The position numbers were made by a program, and so were the translations under genes. From NCBI GenBank assembly GCA_017405675.1, contig JAFRAB010000048.1:34701-98700 (forward strand): 64,000 bases of DNA. The letters are read 5' to 3'. The notes beneath the pieces are model-generated. The model was not told where the DNA came from. It ran no database searches and saw nothing but the letters and a program-made list of their open reading frames with translations. Each line of letters opens with the position of its first letter. Positions within the stretch are counted from its first letter, which is position 1. Shown piece by piece: positions 8,798-17,193 of the stretch. This DNA comes from Erysipelotrichaceae bacterium. GTDB taxonomy: Bacteria > Bacillota_I > Bacilli_A > Erysipelotrichales > Erysipelotrichaceae.

Positions 8798-8978
8798 TGT
8801 TTCTCCTCTCTTTGTAATTCTTATTATAAAATCGTATCAGAATAACAATCAGCAGAACGATGAGCTCTCCTTATCCCACTGAATTCTGTTTTGGCCATAA
8901 ACAATCATTATTCTGATTATTAACCATAGCATAAAATGCATCTTTCTATACTTATATTTAAATTCATATTCGGTTCGT

Positions 8979-9014
8979 TGTCAACATAAAAACGTTTGTT
9001 TCGAACGTTTATAT
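8979..9014 (-). promoter_or_regulatory. PTS promoter -35 box with adjoining inverted-repeat operator
   Basis: On the minus strand a perfect TTGACA (8979-8984) lies 18 bases from a TAAATA -10 candidate (8955-8960). Directly upstream, 8986-9014 is an imperfect inverted repeat, ATAAAaACGTT and AACGTTTAT, with the AACGTT element repeated. The position next to the -35 box of the divergent promoter region fits an operator for the DeoR regulator at 9083. Confidence 0.5.
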
Positions 9015-9082
9015 GTATTTTTTACACTTTTGCTGAACATCTAATTGATGACATATAATCTTTTTATTGCTATAATTTAAAT

Positions 9083-9841
9083 ATGAATAACAGACTTGAA
9101 TTGATTACCTCATATTTGGAGAGCGAAAGCAAAATAACAGTTAAGGAACTGGCTGAACGTTTAAATGTTTCAGAAAAAACCATACGCCTTGACTTAAACC
9201 GCCTGGAAAATTCTGGCGTTCTTTTAAGAACACACGGAGGGGCTGTTATATCTTCTTCTAGCTATAATAATCCTTTCTTTGATCTTGATGGTTTCCATAA
9301 TAATAGTCCAAAGGAAAAACAGGAAATTGCCAAAAAAGCTCTGAATCTGATCATGCCTTATTCTGTCATTTGTCTCGATGACGGATCAACTACTTTTGAG
9401 ATAGCCAGATTACTTGGCGAATTTCCAATTACAGTAATAACTCATGACTTAAAAATCATAACTGAATTAGCTCCAAAGCCAAATGTTGATGTACTTGTTA
9501 TAGGAGGATTCATTAACAGAAATAATAACGGTCAGATGATTATTTCAGGCGAAGAATCCGTAAAAATGATAAAAAAATATTCAGCTAACATTTCTTTTAT
9601 AGGTGCCAGTTGCATCAGCGAAGACGGTCTATCATTATTCAAACGCGGTGAAAAAGACATAAAAAAGGCTTATATATCCATATCTGAAAAGTCATACTGT
9701 GTTGTTGACTCAAGTAAATTCGGACATAAAGCCATTACAAAGTTATCTTCACCAACTGAATTGCCAAATATTATTAGTGATAGTTCACTCGACCCAGATA
9801 TCAAAGAACATTATTCAAATCTCGGCTACAACATTTTATAG
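9083..9841 (+). CDS. DeoR/GlpR family transcriptional regulator of the PTS operon
   Basis: A 252-residue repressor-type regulator. The N-terminal winged helix (residues 1-55) contains VKELAERLNVSEKTIRLDL and the family box RTHGGAVI. The C-terminal DeoR sensor domain binds phosphosugars and shows DDGSTTFEIA and GASCISEDG. It is divergent from the PTS operon across 285 bp and most likely represses it until a phosphorylated intermediate appears. No ribosome site precedes the ATG; a TATAAT (9071-9076) lies only seven bases before it, so the mRNA may be leaderless. Confidence 0.9.
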   Translation: MNNRLELITSYLESESKITVKELAERLNVSEKTIRLDLNRLENSGVLLRTHGGAVISSSSYNNPFFDLDGFHNNSPKEKQEIAKKALNLIMPYSVICLDDGSTTFEIARLLGEFPITVITHDLKIITELAPKPNVDVLVIGGFINRNNNGQMIISGEESVKMIKKYSANISFIGASCISEDGLSLFKRGEKDIKKAYISISEKSYCVVDSSKFGHKAITKLSSPTELPNIISDSSLDPDIKEHYSNLGYNIL

Positions 9842-9867
9842 GTACATCATTCTGATGTACCTATTTT
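9840..9867 (+). terminator. Rho-independent terminator of the DeoR gene
   Basis: A 10-bp perfect stem (arms 9840-9849 and 9853-9862) overlaps the stop codon and is followed by ATTTTAT. Confidence 0.8.
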
Positions 9868-9952
9868 ATCCTATGTCATATTCAAAATTGACATTTATTC
9901 ATGTCACATATTGTAACAAATGCTAAAATGATGTTAGCTACTGATTAGAATT

Positions 9953-11788
9953 ATGACTTTTGAAGAATTTATAGAACTATATGCACTAACTCTGAGTAAT
10001 CAGCAGGAAGAAGCTATTAAATATGTAAATGGCTGTCTTCTTCTTTTAGCCGTACCTGGAAGTGGAAAAACTACAACTCTAATAACACGTCTAGCCTATA
10101 TGACTTTGTGCTTGAGTATAAAACCTGAAGAGATACTGGCACTAACATTTACAGATAATGCAGCAAATGAAATGAAAAACAGATTCATAGAAAAGTATGA
10201 TGCACGTATAGGTAAGAAGATCAGATTTTCAACTATTAACAGTCTTTGCTATGAAATATCCAATACTGGATTTGGGAAGAAAAAAGTTGCTGACGATACT
10301 GAAAAGAAAAGCATTTTATATAACGTATATTCTGACTATTACCGTGAAGAACCAACTGATTCACAGATTTCCCTTTTGTCCAATGAAATATCACTGATAA
10401 AAAATTCAATCAATCCTGACATTAAAGTTCGTTGGTTCAGATGGAAAAATCCAAATATACTATTCCTCTATAACGAATACAACAACATGCTTCGTAAACT
10501 AAATAAGATTGATTTTGATGACCAGTTGATAAATGCATATGCTGTTGCTAATGAAAAACCTGAAGTATTTGAGCAATATCAAAATAACTATAAATATATA
10601 TGTGTTGATGAAGCTCAGGATACTTCAGAGATACAGCATGCTCTTATAAAACTCTTATCAACCAAGAATAATAATGTGTTTATGGTTGGCGATGAAGATC
10701 AGAGTATATACGCTTTCAGAGGAGCTGAACCTAATTATTTACTACAATTCACAAAAGATTATCCTGGAGCAGAGATCTATAAGCTTTCCACAAATTACAG
10801 ATCTGCCAAGAATATAGTATCAGCAGCTAATCTGTTTATTTCGAAAAATAAAAACAGAATAGAAAAAGACATGACCAGTTATAGAAATGTGTCAGGGTAT
10901 GTCATCCCTATTACAGTAAGTAATCTATATAAACAATATGATATCCTTTTATCTAACATAATTCGCCAAAAGGGAGAGATTGCCATTTTATACAGAAATA
11001 ATATCAGTGGTATCCCTTTAATGTATCTTTTTGAAAAAAATTACATTAAATACTACACCAGTAACTCTCTGAGCAGGTTTTTTGAATACTCTTCTGTTTC
11101 TATGTATATGGATTTGCTTGAGTATTCATTTGATTTTAATAATAAGGAATTATTCCAAAAAATAATACGAAACACCAAGCTATTATCAAGTAATTTAGTA
11201 AATAAGACCATTAACAATACAAAAGACGATTTTTTGCTTAAAGTTTTTATCAACGAAGCCTATAACTATTCCGAGTATAATGATGAAGAGCATAAAGCAA
11301 ATACTATAAGTCTGGTTAAAGAAATCATTGACCTGTTTTATAACATTGCTTCACAGCCTGTCTCAATGCATATAGAAACTCTTAACAAGTTTTATAGTAG
11401 AAGGCCTGAAAAACTCGCCAGATTTATATTTAACGATTATATAAAACAAGGATTAGATTACATATTCGTTGGGAATAATAGGAAACAGCTATTTTATTAC
11501 CTTAATACTATAAAACAGAAAACTACCAATCTTAACAGTAGCAAAGAAGGAATTTTTATTTCAACGATTCATTCTGCAAAAGGTATGGAATTTGAAAAAG
11601 TCTATATTATTGATTGCGTAGATGGTATTCTACCGTCAAACGATCCTTCTACAGATCCTGAAGAAGAAAGAAGATTGTTTTACGTAGCAATTACAAGAGC
11701 AAAAAACAATTTATATTTATTAAACCGCAAAGATGCTACAAGCTCATTTATCAACGAGATCTTACCTATGCAAACATATCCAAGATAA
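9953..11788 (+). CDS. UvrD/Rep-type superfamily 1A DNA helicase, short form
   Basis: ATP-dependent 3'-5' DNA helicase, 611 residues, shorter than UvrD or PcrA (about 720). All core motifs are present: Walker A in AVPGSGKTTT near residue 38, ALTFT motif Ia, VDEAQD motif II near 224, GDEDQSIYAFRGA motif III near 248, ISTIHSAKGMEF motif V near 537 and FYVAITRAK motif VI near 586. The C-terminal region after motif VI is brief, lacking the tail that binds partners in PcrA. The ribosome site is weak. It precedes a nucleotidyltransferase-like gene by about 180 bases. General repair or a local defence role are both possible. Confidence 0.88.
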   Translation: MTFEEFIELYALTLSNQQEEAIKYVNGCLLLLAVPGSGKTTTLITRLAYMTLCLSIKPEEILALTFTDNAANEMKNRFIEKYDARIGKKIRFSTINSLCYEISNTGFGKKKVADDTEKKSILYNVYSDYYREEPTDSQISLLSNEISLIKNSINPDIKVRWFRWKNPNILFLYNEYNNMLRKLNKIDFDDQLINAYAVANEKPEVFEQYQNNYKYICVDEAQDTSEIQHALIKLLSTKNNNVFMVGDEDQSIYAFRGAEPNYLLQFTKDYPGAEIYKLSTNYRSAKNIVSAANLFISKNKNRIEKDMTSYRNVSGYVIPITVSNLYKQYDILLSNIIRQKGEIAILYRNNISGIPLMYLFEKNYIKYYTSNSLSRFFEYSSVSMYMDLLEYSFDFNNKELFQKIIRNTKLLSSNLVNKTINNTKDDFLLKVFINEAYNYSEYNDEEHKANTISLVKEIIDLFYNIASQPVSMHIETLNKFYSRRPEKLARFIFNDYIKQGLDYIFVGNNRKQLFYYLNTIKQKTTNLNSSKEGIFISTIHSAKGMEFEKVYIIDCVDGILPSNDPSTDPEEERRLFYVAITRAKNNLYLLNRKDATSSFINEILPMQTYPR

Positions 11789-11801
11789 TCATAAGTGATG
11801 T

Positions 11802-11821
11802 TAAGTTATATATGTAACTTA
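11802..11821 (+). terminator. Weak hairpin behind the helicase gene
   Basis: A 7-bp inverted repeat TAAGTTA/TAACTTA with a 6-base loop starts 14 bases after the stop. It is followed by TAGTTATTT, so it is only a weak terminator candidate. Confidence 0.3.
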
Positions 11822-11879
11822 TAGTTATTTAAAGAACATAGGAATTGAAGATATCTAAACTTCTCTTCATTTTCATATA

Positions 11880-11907
11880 TTGACTTCACCACATAATATG
11901 GTAAGAT
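11880..11907 (+). promoter_or_regulatory. Candidate promoter for the nucleotidyltransferase gene
   Basis: TTGACT (11880-11885), 16-base spacer, TAAGAT (11902-11907). The predicted start lies about 50 bases before the gene's ATG, which has its own GAAAGGA ribosome site. Confidence 0.45.
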
Positions 11908-11964
11908 ATAACGATTTAATGATGAAATTAAATGGTCGGATCGGGGAATAGAAAGGACTTTATT

Positions 11965-12609
11965 ATGTACCATTGGGTCGAAGACAAAGAATTTCTGAAA
12001 AGAGCCCAAACAGACTGTTCAAAAACTATGAAGGAGCTTGAAGTAAGATTAAGAGAAAAATACGGTATTAATTCCCAGTGTTTTCTTGTTGGAAGTGGAG
12101 GAAGAAACATGATCACACAAAACGGGAATGAACCAATCGATTTTGATTACAATCTGAATATCATTTCCAGCAGAAACTGGGACGGACGATACCTCAAAGA
12201 GTCAGTTATAAAAGCCATGAACAAAATCATGAATGATCAGGGACTTGGAACTGTATCCGACTCAACCTCGACTATAACTACAGATAGTATATATTTTAAA
12301 GACAATCCTAATATTGAATTCAGCATGGATATCTGTATTGTATGCAAAGGTGATGACGGTAATTGGCATAGGCTAATACATCAAAAAACAGGATTTACAG
12401 ATTTAGATCAGTATTACTGGAATATGGCTCCAAATTCAGCTGAAATTGCTGAAAAAGCTAATTACATAAAACAATATCCAGGCATGTGGGATAAGGTACG
12501 TCAGGAGTATCTTAGGCTCAAGAATCACTATTTACAATGGAACCAGCATAATCATCCATCATTTGTTTGTTACATCGAAGCTGTAAATAACATTTACAAT
12601 CAGTTATAA
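11965..12609 (+). CDS. Stand-alone nucleotidyltransferase-fold protein
   Basis: A 214-residue soluble protein with the signature of the polymerase-beta-like nucleotidyltransferase fold: GSGG at residues 43-46, the metal-binding pair D59 and D61 in IDFDYN, and a third acidic residue D122 in FSMDICIV. All three catalytic carboxylates appear intact. The start at ATG 11965 follows GAAAGGACTTTATT; an in-frame upstream start has no such site. I do not recognise the exact family. Candidates are a nucleic-acid or small-molecule nucleotidyltransferase, a minimal CD-NTase relative, or an antitoxin-like MNT protein. Helicase upstream, glycyl radical operon converging downstream. Confidence 0.6.
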   Translation: MYHWVEDKEFLKRAQTDCSKTMKELEVRLREKYGINSQCFLVGSGGRNMITQNGNEPIDFDYNLNIISSRNWDGRYLKESVIKAMNKIMNDQGLGTVSDSTSTITTDSIYFKDNPNIEFSMDICIVCKGDDGNWHRLIHQKTGFTDLDQYYWNMAPNSAEIAEKANYIKQYPGMWDKVRQEYLRLKNHYLQWNQHNHPSFVCYIEAVNNIYNQL

Positions 12610-12685
12610 TATGTTTTCTTCTGATTACTATTCACTGTTGAACTTGATGTATAAGATTGTGAATTATTATTAGAAAATATCAATT

Positions 12686-12757
12686 TTAAAAATAAATACA
12701 TAAATACTTTAAATGTCTGATATCTTCAATATGGGCATCATCAATTAGTAATTTCAT
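12686..12757 (-). pseudogene. Truncated fructose-6-phosphate aldolase/transaldolase-like gene
   Basis: Fourteen bases after the glycyl radical enzyme stop, a strong GGAGAATATGT ribosome site precedes an ATG whose frame begins MKLLIDDAHIEDIRHL. This matches the usual N-terminus of the FSA/TalC transaldolase family (MKxxIDxAxxExI). The frame then leaves the family pattern and stops after 23 codons. No further FSA-like sequence follows in the remaining bases before the convergent gene. In E. coli, fsaA lies by ybiW-ybiY and talC by pflD-pflC (family knowledge), so this is where such a gene would be expected. The identification rests on about 16 residues. Confidence 0.55.
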
Positions 12758-12771
12758 ACATATTCTCCATC

Positions 12772-15174
12772 TTATAAAGTCTGTTCTGTTCTTGCAATAA
12801 TGTCATCCTGCGTCTTTCTGGACAGGACATTGAAGAATGCACTGTAGCCGGCAACTCTGACAATAAGATCTTTATGGTCTTCAGGATGTACCTGAGCATC
12901 CAGCAATGTTTCACGGGATACGATGTTGTACTGGACATGATAACCATGCAATCTGTTAAAGAATGTCCTTATCAGCATCTCCAGTTTCTGTTTGTTTTCT
13001 TCCGTTGACAGCATCTGCGGAGTCATCTTCTGGTTCAGAAGTACGCCTCCCGTGATCTTTTCTGTTCTTAATTTCGAAACGGTTTTAAACACTGATGTCG
13101 GTCCGTTTTTATCAGCATTATGGGCCGGTGAACAGCCTTCGGCCAATGGCTCCCAGGCGTTACGTCCGTCAGGAGTGGCGAATGTGCCCATCCCCTGCCC
13201 AACGTTGGCACTGATGGAGGATGTTCCTCCATATCTGATTCCACCAATCGGTCCTCTGTGATATCTGGTTGAAGGATACTTCCTGATTTCATCAAGATAT
13301 GAATCATAGGCTTCAACTACCAGATCATCAACATAATCAATATCATTGCCGTATTTTGGAGCGTCATTTATCAGCATATGCTGAATCTTTTTATTCTCTT
13401 CACTCTGATAATCATCCAGTATCGCATTCCATAGCTGTTCAGGAGTAATCTTCTTTTCCTCATAAACCAGCTTTTTGATTACAGCCAGGGAATCTGCCAT
13501 GTTGGCAATTCCTACCTGTAAACCTGATATGAAGTCATATACTGCTCCACCTTCCTTGATGGTCTTACCTCTGCCGATGCAGTCATCAGTCAGAGCAGAG
13601 CACAGGATATCAGGCACATCCCTTTCCGAAGCCTTATCAATGGCGTTTTCCACTATTACCGAATATCTGGTAAACTCTCTGACACTCTTATCCCAGGCAT
13701 CCAGCAGTTCCTGATAACTGTTCATGTCCTTGAAATATCCGTATCCCTTGACGAAACGTTTTCCGCTAGTCATGTCAATACCATCATTCATCACACACAG
13801 CAGCAGTCTCGGGAAGTTTACATAGGACATGCCGGTGCATCTGTATCCCCATTTGCCCGGTACTGCCGTTTCCACGCAGCCGATTGCACTGTAGTTATAG
13901 GCATCTTCTTCCTTAACTCCCCAGTTAATGAAGGAAGGAATGATGATCTCATCATTATTCAATGCCGGCATGCCGAACCCCAGTTTCATGACTTCAATGC
14001 ATTCATCAAAGAACTGTTTATTCAGATTGGCATGATATCTGACTGTAAGATTCGGCTGAGTGAGCCTGGTCTGGGCAACGCTTTTTAACACCAGAAAGCT
14101 CAGTTCATTAACCGCGTCTTTCTTATCAGTGGTCTGCCCGCCGATGGTAACATTCTGATACATAGGGCTTCCGGCAGAACTTAAGGTATGAGCCTGACTT
14201 CTGACCTTGTTGACGGTCAGGGTCTTGATCCATAAATTTGTTAACAATTCCAGCGCTTTCTCGTCACTGATACTGCCTTCTTTATAGTATGGATACATAT
14301 ATTGGTCAAATCGGCCATAGCTTAATGAATGGCCATTGGATTCTATCTGAAGGATAAGCTGAACGAACCACACTGACTGGATGGCTTCCCAGAAGTTTTC
14401 TGCCGGCTGGTAAGGAACCTTGGAACAGATGCGGCTGATCTCGATCAGTTCATTCTTACGCTTTACATCCTGTTCTACTGAGGCCATTTCACCAGCCAGA
14501 CGGCTGTATCTTTCCGCAAAATCCTTTACTGCCTCAATGACGATCAGTACTGCTTTATAAAAGACATTCTTGTCGATGGCATCCGGATCAGTCAGATCAA
14601 GTTCACTCTTCAGTTTTCTGACTCTTTCCTCATATCCTCTTAAGCCACATTTCAGAACCTTCTCATAATTGACAGCCAGATGGGCATCGCCGGCATTGAG
14701 CTTTCCTTCCATACCGAATACACCGGTCTCCATGAAGACACTTACTTCTTCCGGAAGCAGGGCTTCACCTCTGGCGCGCAGATTGTTGTTTTCCCAGAAC
14801 GGGGCAATGCTGCGGATCTGTTCTTTGGTTTCCTCAGCGATATAGAAAACATCACCGTCTCTCTTTTCAAACAGGTCAAGTTCATCCAGAACAAACTGCA
14901 GAGTATATTCCGGGAACACCGGTGCATTGGTGTTTTTGGTAGCCTGATTGCCGACGATCAGGGTCTTATCCTCAATATAAATACTCATCTTTTCCAGGAT
15001 GTTTTTCAGCATCAATGCTCTGACCATTACTCTTGGCTGATTAAGATTTGCCTTATAGGCTTCAGTAGCCAGGATTGCTCTTTCAGCATCAATGTAAGGT
15101 TTCTCATCAAGGACTTCCTCCCTGAAGGACTTCATTCTGTCTGTTAATGCTCCGAAATGTTCCTTATTCTCCAT
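12772..15174 (-). CDS. Glycyl radical enzyme, PflD/YbiW-like
   Basis: An 800-residue glycyl radical enzyme, standard length. The thiyl cysteine C433 lies in AIGCVETAVPG with E435 two residues on. This single Cys-x-Glu arrangement is that of dehydratase or lyase members, not of pyruvate formate-lyase, which has two adjacent cysteines. The radical glycine is G776 in VRVAGYSAFF. The activase is divergent at 15356. A truncated FSA-like gene start follows directly, as in the E. coli ybiW and pflD neighbourhoods. From memory, members of that subgroup have been reported to open 1,5-anhydroglucitol-6-phosphate; whether this protein does so cannot be told here. It needs anaerobic conditions. Confidence 0.9.
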   Translation of the reverse strand: MENKEHFGALTDRMKSFREEVLDEKPYIDAERAILATEAYKANLNQPRVMVRALMLKNILEKMSIYIEDKTLIVGNQATKNTNAPVFPEYTLQFVLDELDLFEKRDGDVFYIAEETKEQIRSIAPFWENNNLRARGEALLPEEVSVFMETGVFGMEGKLNAGDAHLAVNYEKVLKCGLRGYEERVRKLKSELDLTDPDAIDKNVFYKAVLIVIEAVKDFAERYSRLAGEMASVEQDVKRKNELIEISRICSKVPYQPAENFWEAIQSVWFVQLILQIESNGHSLSYGRFDQYMYPYYKEGSISDEKALELLTNLWIKTLTVNKVRSQAHTLSSAGSPMYQNVTIGGQTTDKKDAVNELSFLVLKSVAQTRLTQPNLTVRYHANLNKQFFDECIEVMKLGFGMPALNNDEIIIPSFINWGVKEEDAYNYSAIGCVETAVPGKWGYRCTGMSYVNFPRLLLCVMNDGIDMTSGKRFVKGYGYFKDMNSYQELLDAWDKSVREFTRYSVIVENAIDKASERDVPDILCSALTDDCIGRGKTIKEGGAVYDFISGLQVGIANMADSLAVIKKLVYEEKKITPEQLWNAILDDYQSEENKKIQHMLINDAPKYGNDIDYVDDLVVEAYDSYLDEIRKYPSTRYHRGPIGGIRYGGTSSISANVGQGMGTFATPDGRNAWEPLAEGCSPAHNADKNGPTSVFKTVSKLRTEKITGGVLLNQKMTPQMLSTEENKQKLEMLIRTFFNRLHGYHVQYNIVSRETLLDAQVHPEDHKDLIVRVAGYSAFFNVLSRKTQDDIIARTEQTL

Positions 15175-15193
15175 GTTTCCTCCAAATATTTCT

Positions 15194-15303
15194 TTCGTAA
15201 CTTTTATATCTTTCGTTTACAACTTTATTGTATATTAACCCCTTTTTAAACGCAATAGTTGTTCAATTAAAACGATATTTAATTTCATTCGTAACTTTTA
15301 TAT
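15194..15303. promoter_or_regulatory. 16-bp direct repeat pair in the divergent promoter region
   Basis: TTCGTAACTTTTATAT occurs exactly at 15194-15209 and again at 15288-15303, bracketing the gap between the glycyl radical enzyme and activase genes. The second copy lies about 28 bases before a TATTAT -10 candidate (15331-15336) of the activase. These are likely operators for the DeoR protein at 16279. Confidence 0.6.
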
Positions 15304-15355
15304 TCTTTTTTCCTTTTAATTGTGTTAGTATATTATGTAGGGAAGGTTAAATAGG

Positions 15356-16267
15356 ATGAAAGCAGATCGTACCAGAACAGGAATCATATTCAATATCCAG
15401 AAATACAGTGTCAATGACGGGCCGGGCATCCGCACTGTAGTCTTCTTCAAAGGTTGCCCGTTAAGATGCCGTTGGTGTTCCAACCCGGAAAGCCAGTCAT
15501 TCAGGATACAGATATTGTGGGATGAAAGAAAATGCCTTCACTGTCTTCACTGCATCCGGATATGTCCCGGACAGGCAATATCACTGACAGATGGTAAGAT
15601 TCATATTGATCATTCAAAGTGTGATGGCTGCAAAAAGTGTGTCAAAGAATGCCCAGGATATGCCCTGAGCTGTGAAGGAGAACTAAAGAGCGTGGAAGAA
15701 ATCATGAAAGTGGTCATGCAGGATCTGCCCTTCTACGAAGAAAGCAATGGAGGAATTACCTTAAGCGGAGGAGAAGTAATGGCACAGCCTGACTTCGCTG
15801 TAGAACTGTTAAAGGCAGCCAAGGAAGAAGGATTACACACCTGCATTGAAACCACCGGTTTTACCAGCTCGGAAGTCTTCAGAAGAGTAATTGAAAATGT
15901 GGATTACATCTTAATGGATCTCAAGCATGCCAACATGGGAAAGCACCTTAAGGGGACCGGTGTTGGAAATGAACAGATCGTTGAAAACATGCATAACGCC
16001 GTACTTGCCGGTAAGACAGTACTTCCACGCATTCCGGTCATTCCTGATTTCAACGACTCTATGCAGGATGCTAAAGAGATTGCTGACATGATACTGAAGA
16101 TCGGTGCAACAAGCTGTCAGTTATTACCATTCCATCAGTTTGGCGAAAACAAATACGCTTTATTGGGAATGGAATATGAAATGAAAGACAAAAATGCCTA
16201 TCACCGGGAAGATCTTACTGATTATCTGAAGGTCTTCACAGACAATGGCATCAATGCCTTCATGTAG
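15356..16267 (+). CDS. Glycyl radical enzyme activase, radical SAM
   Basis: Generates the glycyl radical on the divergent enzyme by reductive cleavage of S-adenosylmethionine. In its 303 residues the CxxxCxxC cluster motif is in GCPLRCRWCSNPES near residue 30. Two ferredoxin-type 4Fe-4S motifs follow (CLHCLHCIRICPG and CDGCKKCVKECPG, about residues 59-105), the insert typical of dehydratase-type activases such as YbiY and PflC. A GGE motif in LSGGEVM supports SAM binding. The start follows GGGAAGG and ATAGGATG. The DeoR gene starts 11 bases after its stop, with the shared ribosome site lying across the stop codon. Confidence 0.93.
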   Translation: MKADRTRTGIIFNIQKYSVNDGPGIRTVVFFKGCPLRCRWCSNPESQSFRIQILWDERKCLHCLHCIRICPGQAISLTDGKIHIDHSKCDGCKKCVKECPGYALSCEGELKSVEEIMKVVMQDLPFYEESNGGITLSGGEVMAQPDFAVELLKAAKEEGLHTCIETTGFTSSEVFRRVIENVDYILMDLKHANMGKHLKGTGVGNEQIVENMHNAVLAGKTVLPRIPVIPDFNDSMQDAKEIADMILKIGATSCQLLPFHQFGENKYALLGMEYEMKDKNAYHREDLTDYLKVFTDNGINAFM

Positions 16268-16278
16268 GAGGAATAATT

Positions 16279-17040
16279 ATGAGCTGGAAGAAGGATAACA
16301 GAATAAACGAAATAATCAAACTGATCGTAGAAAACGAAAGGATGGATGTTGCCGAACTATCAGACAAGCTGAATGTCTCACAGGTCACCATCCGTAAAGA
16401 CCTGAATGAGCTGGAAGAAAAGGGAATCATTCAGCGTTCCTTCGGTTATGCGGTAATTAACAACGGTGATGACATCAGTTCCCGACTGGCCTTTCATTAT
16501 AACGAAAAAATGATGATTGCCCGTAAGGCTGCTGCTCTGGTAAATGACCATGATACGGTAATCATAGAAAACGGCAGCTGCTGTGCCTTACTTGCCAGCA
16601 TTCTTGCAACTGAAAAAAAAGACGTAACGATCATAACCAACAGTGCCTTTATTGCTGATTACGTACGCCACTGTCCTTCAGTAAACATTATCCTGACCGG
16701 TGGACTGTATCAGAAAGATTCTCAATGTCTGGTAGGCCCGGGAGTGGCAGAATCCATCAGAAACTATCATGTTCGGAAGATGTTTATTGGAACTGACGGC
16801 TATCATGACACCATCGGTTTCACCAACAAGGACCCCTTAAGAGCACAGTCTGTCAAAGACATGGCTGCCTCTGCTGATGAAGTGGTTGTTCTTACGGAAA
16901 GCGCTAAGTTCCTGATGGTAGGAACCATACCACTAAACCTTTCGGCCTCAATTAAAACAGTAGTTACTGACAGTGGCATTCCAGTAGAATCTACTGACAG
17001 TCTTTCCTCCCATGGAATCAGAGTCATCATTTCCAACTGA
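16279..17040 (+). CDS. DeoR/GlpR family regulator of the glycyl radical genes
   Basis: A 253-residue regulator. The winged helix at residues 1-57 includes VAELSDKLNVSQVTIRKDL, but the usual RxHGGA box is changed to QRSFGYAVI, a divergent form of the family signature. The sensor domain has an ENGSCCALLA segment and GTDGYHDTIGFT. The start follows TAGGAGGAATAATT. Cotranscribed with the activase, it probably controls both divergent promoters through the 16-bp direct repeats, responding to a phosphorylated sugar. It is clearly different from the DeoR protein at 9083. Confidence 0.9.
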   Translation: MSWKKDNRINEIIKLIVENERMDVAELSDKLNVSQVTIRKDLNELEEKGIIQRSFGYAVINNGDDISSRLAFHYNEKMMIARKAAALVNDHDTVIIENGSCCALLASILATEKKDVTIITNSAFIADYVRHCPSVNIILTGGLYQKDSQCLVGPGVAESIRNYHVRKMFIGTDGYHDTIGFTNKDPLRAQSVKDMAASADEVVVLTESAKFLMVGTIPLNLSASIKTVVTDSGIPVESTDSLSSHGIRVIISN

Positions 17041-17064
17041 CATCAGCATTGGTGTCAGTTTTTT
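17035..17064 (+). terminator. Rho-independent terminator of the activase-deoR transcript
   Basis: The stem overlaps the stop codon: arms 17035-17045 and 17050-17060 with one G-U pair and a 4-base loop, followed by a run of T. Confidence 0.8.
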
Positions 17065-17145
17065 ATACTTTACTTTCGCAGGCATAATCGTGTGTTTTAA
17101 TTATAAAAATTGGACTTTTTGACGCTCTTAAATGTAACCTTTATC

Positions 17146-17187
17146 AAAAAATGGAGTCATGCTTACATGTTTTTAACTCCATTTTTC
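17146..17187 (-). terminator. Terminator of the defence operon
   Basis: AAAAATGGAGT and ACTCCATTTTT form an 11-bp stem, with T runs on either strand. It lies 7 bases after the last stop codon of the minus-strand operon and could also stop plus-strand readthrough. Confidence 0.8.
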
Positions 17188-17193
17188 GGCTAT

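Noticed and set aside
14680..15147. A 155-codon plus-strand frame inside the glycyl radical enzyme gene.
   Set aside because: Antisense to a strongly conserved enzyme; no ribosome site and no recognisable domain.
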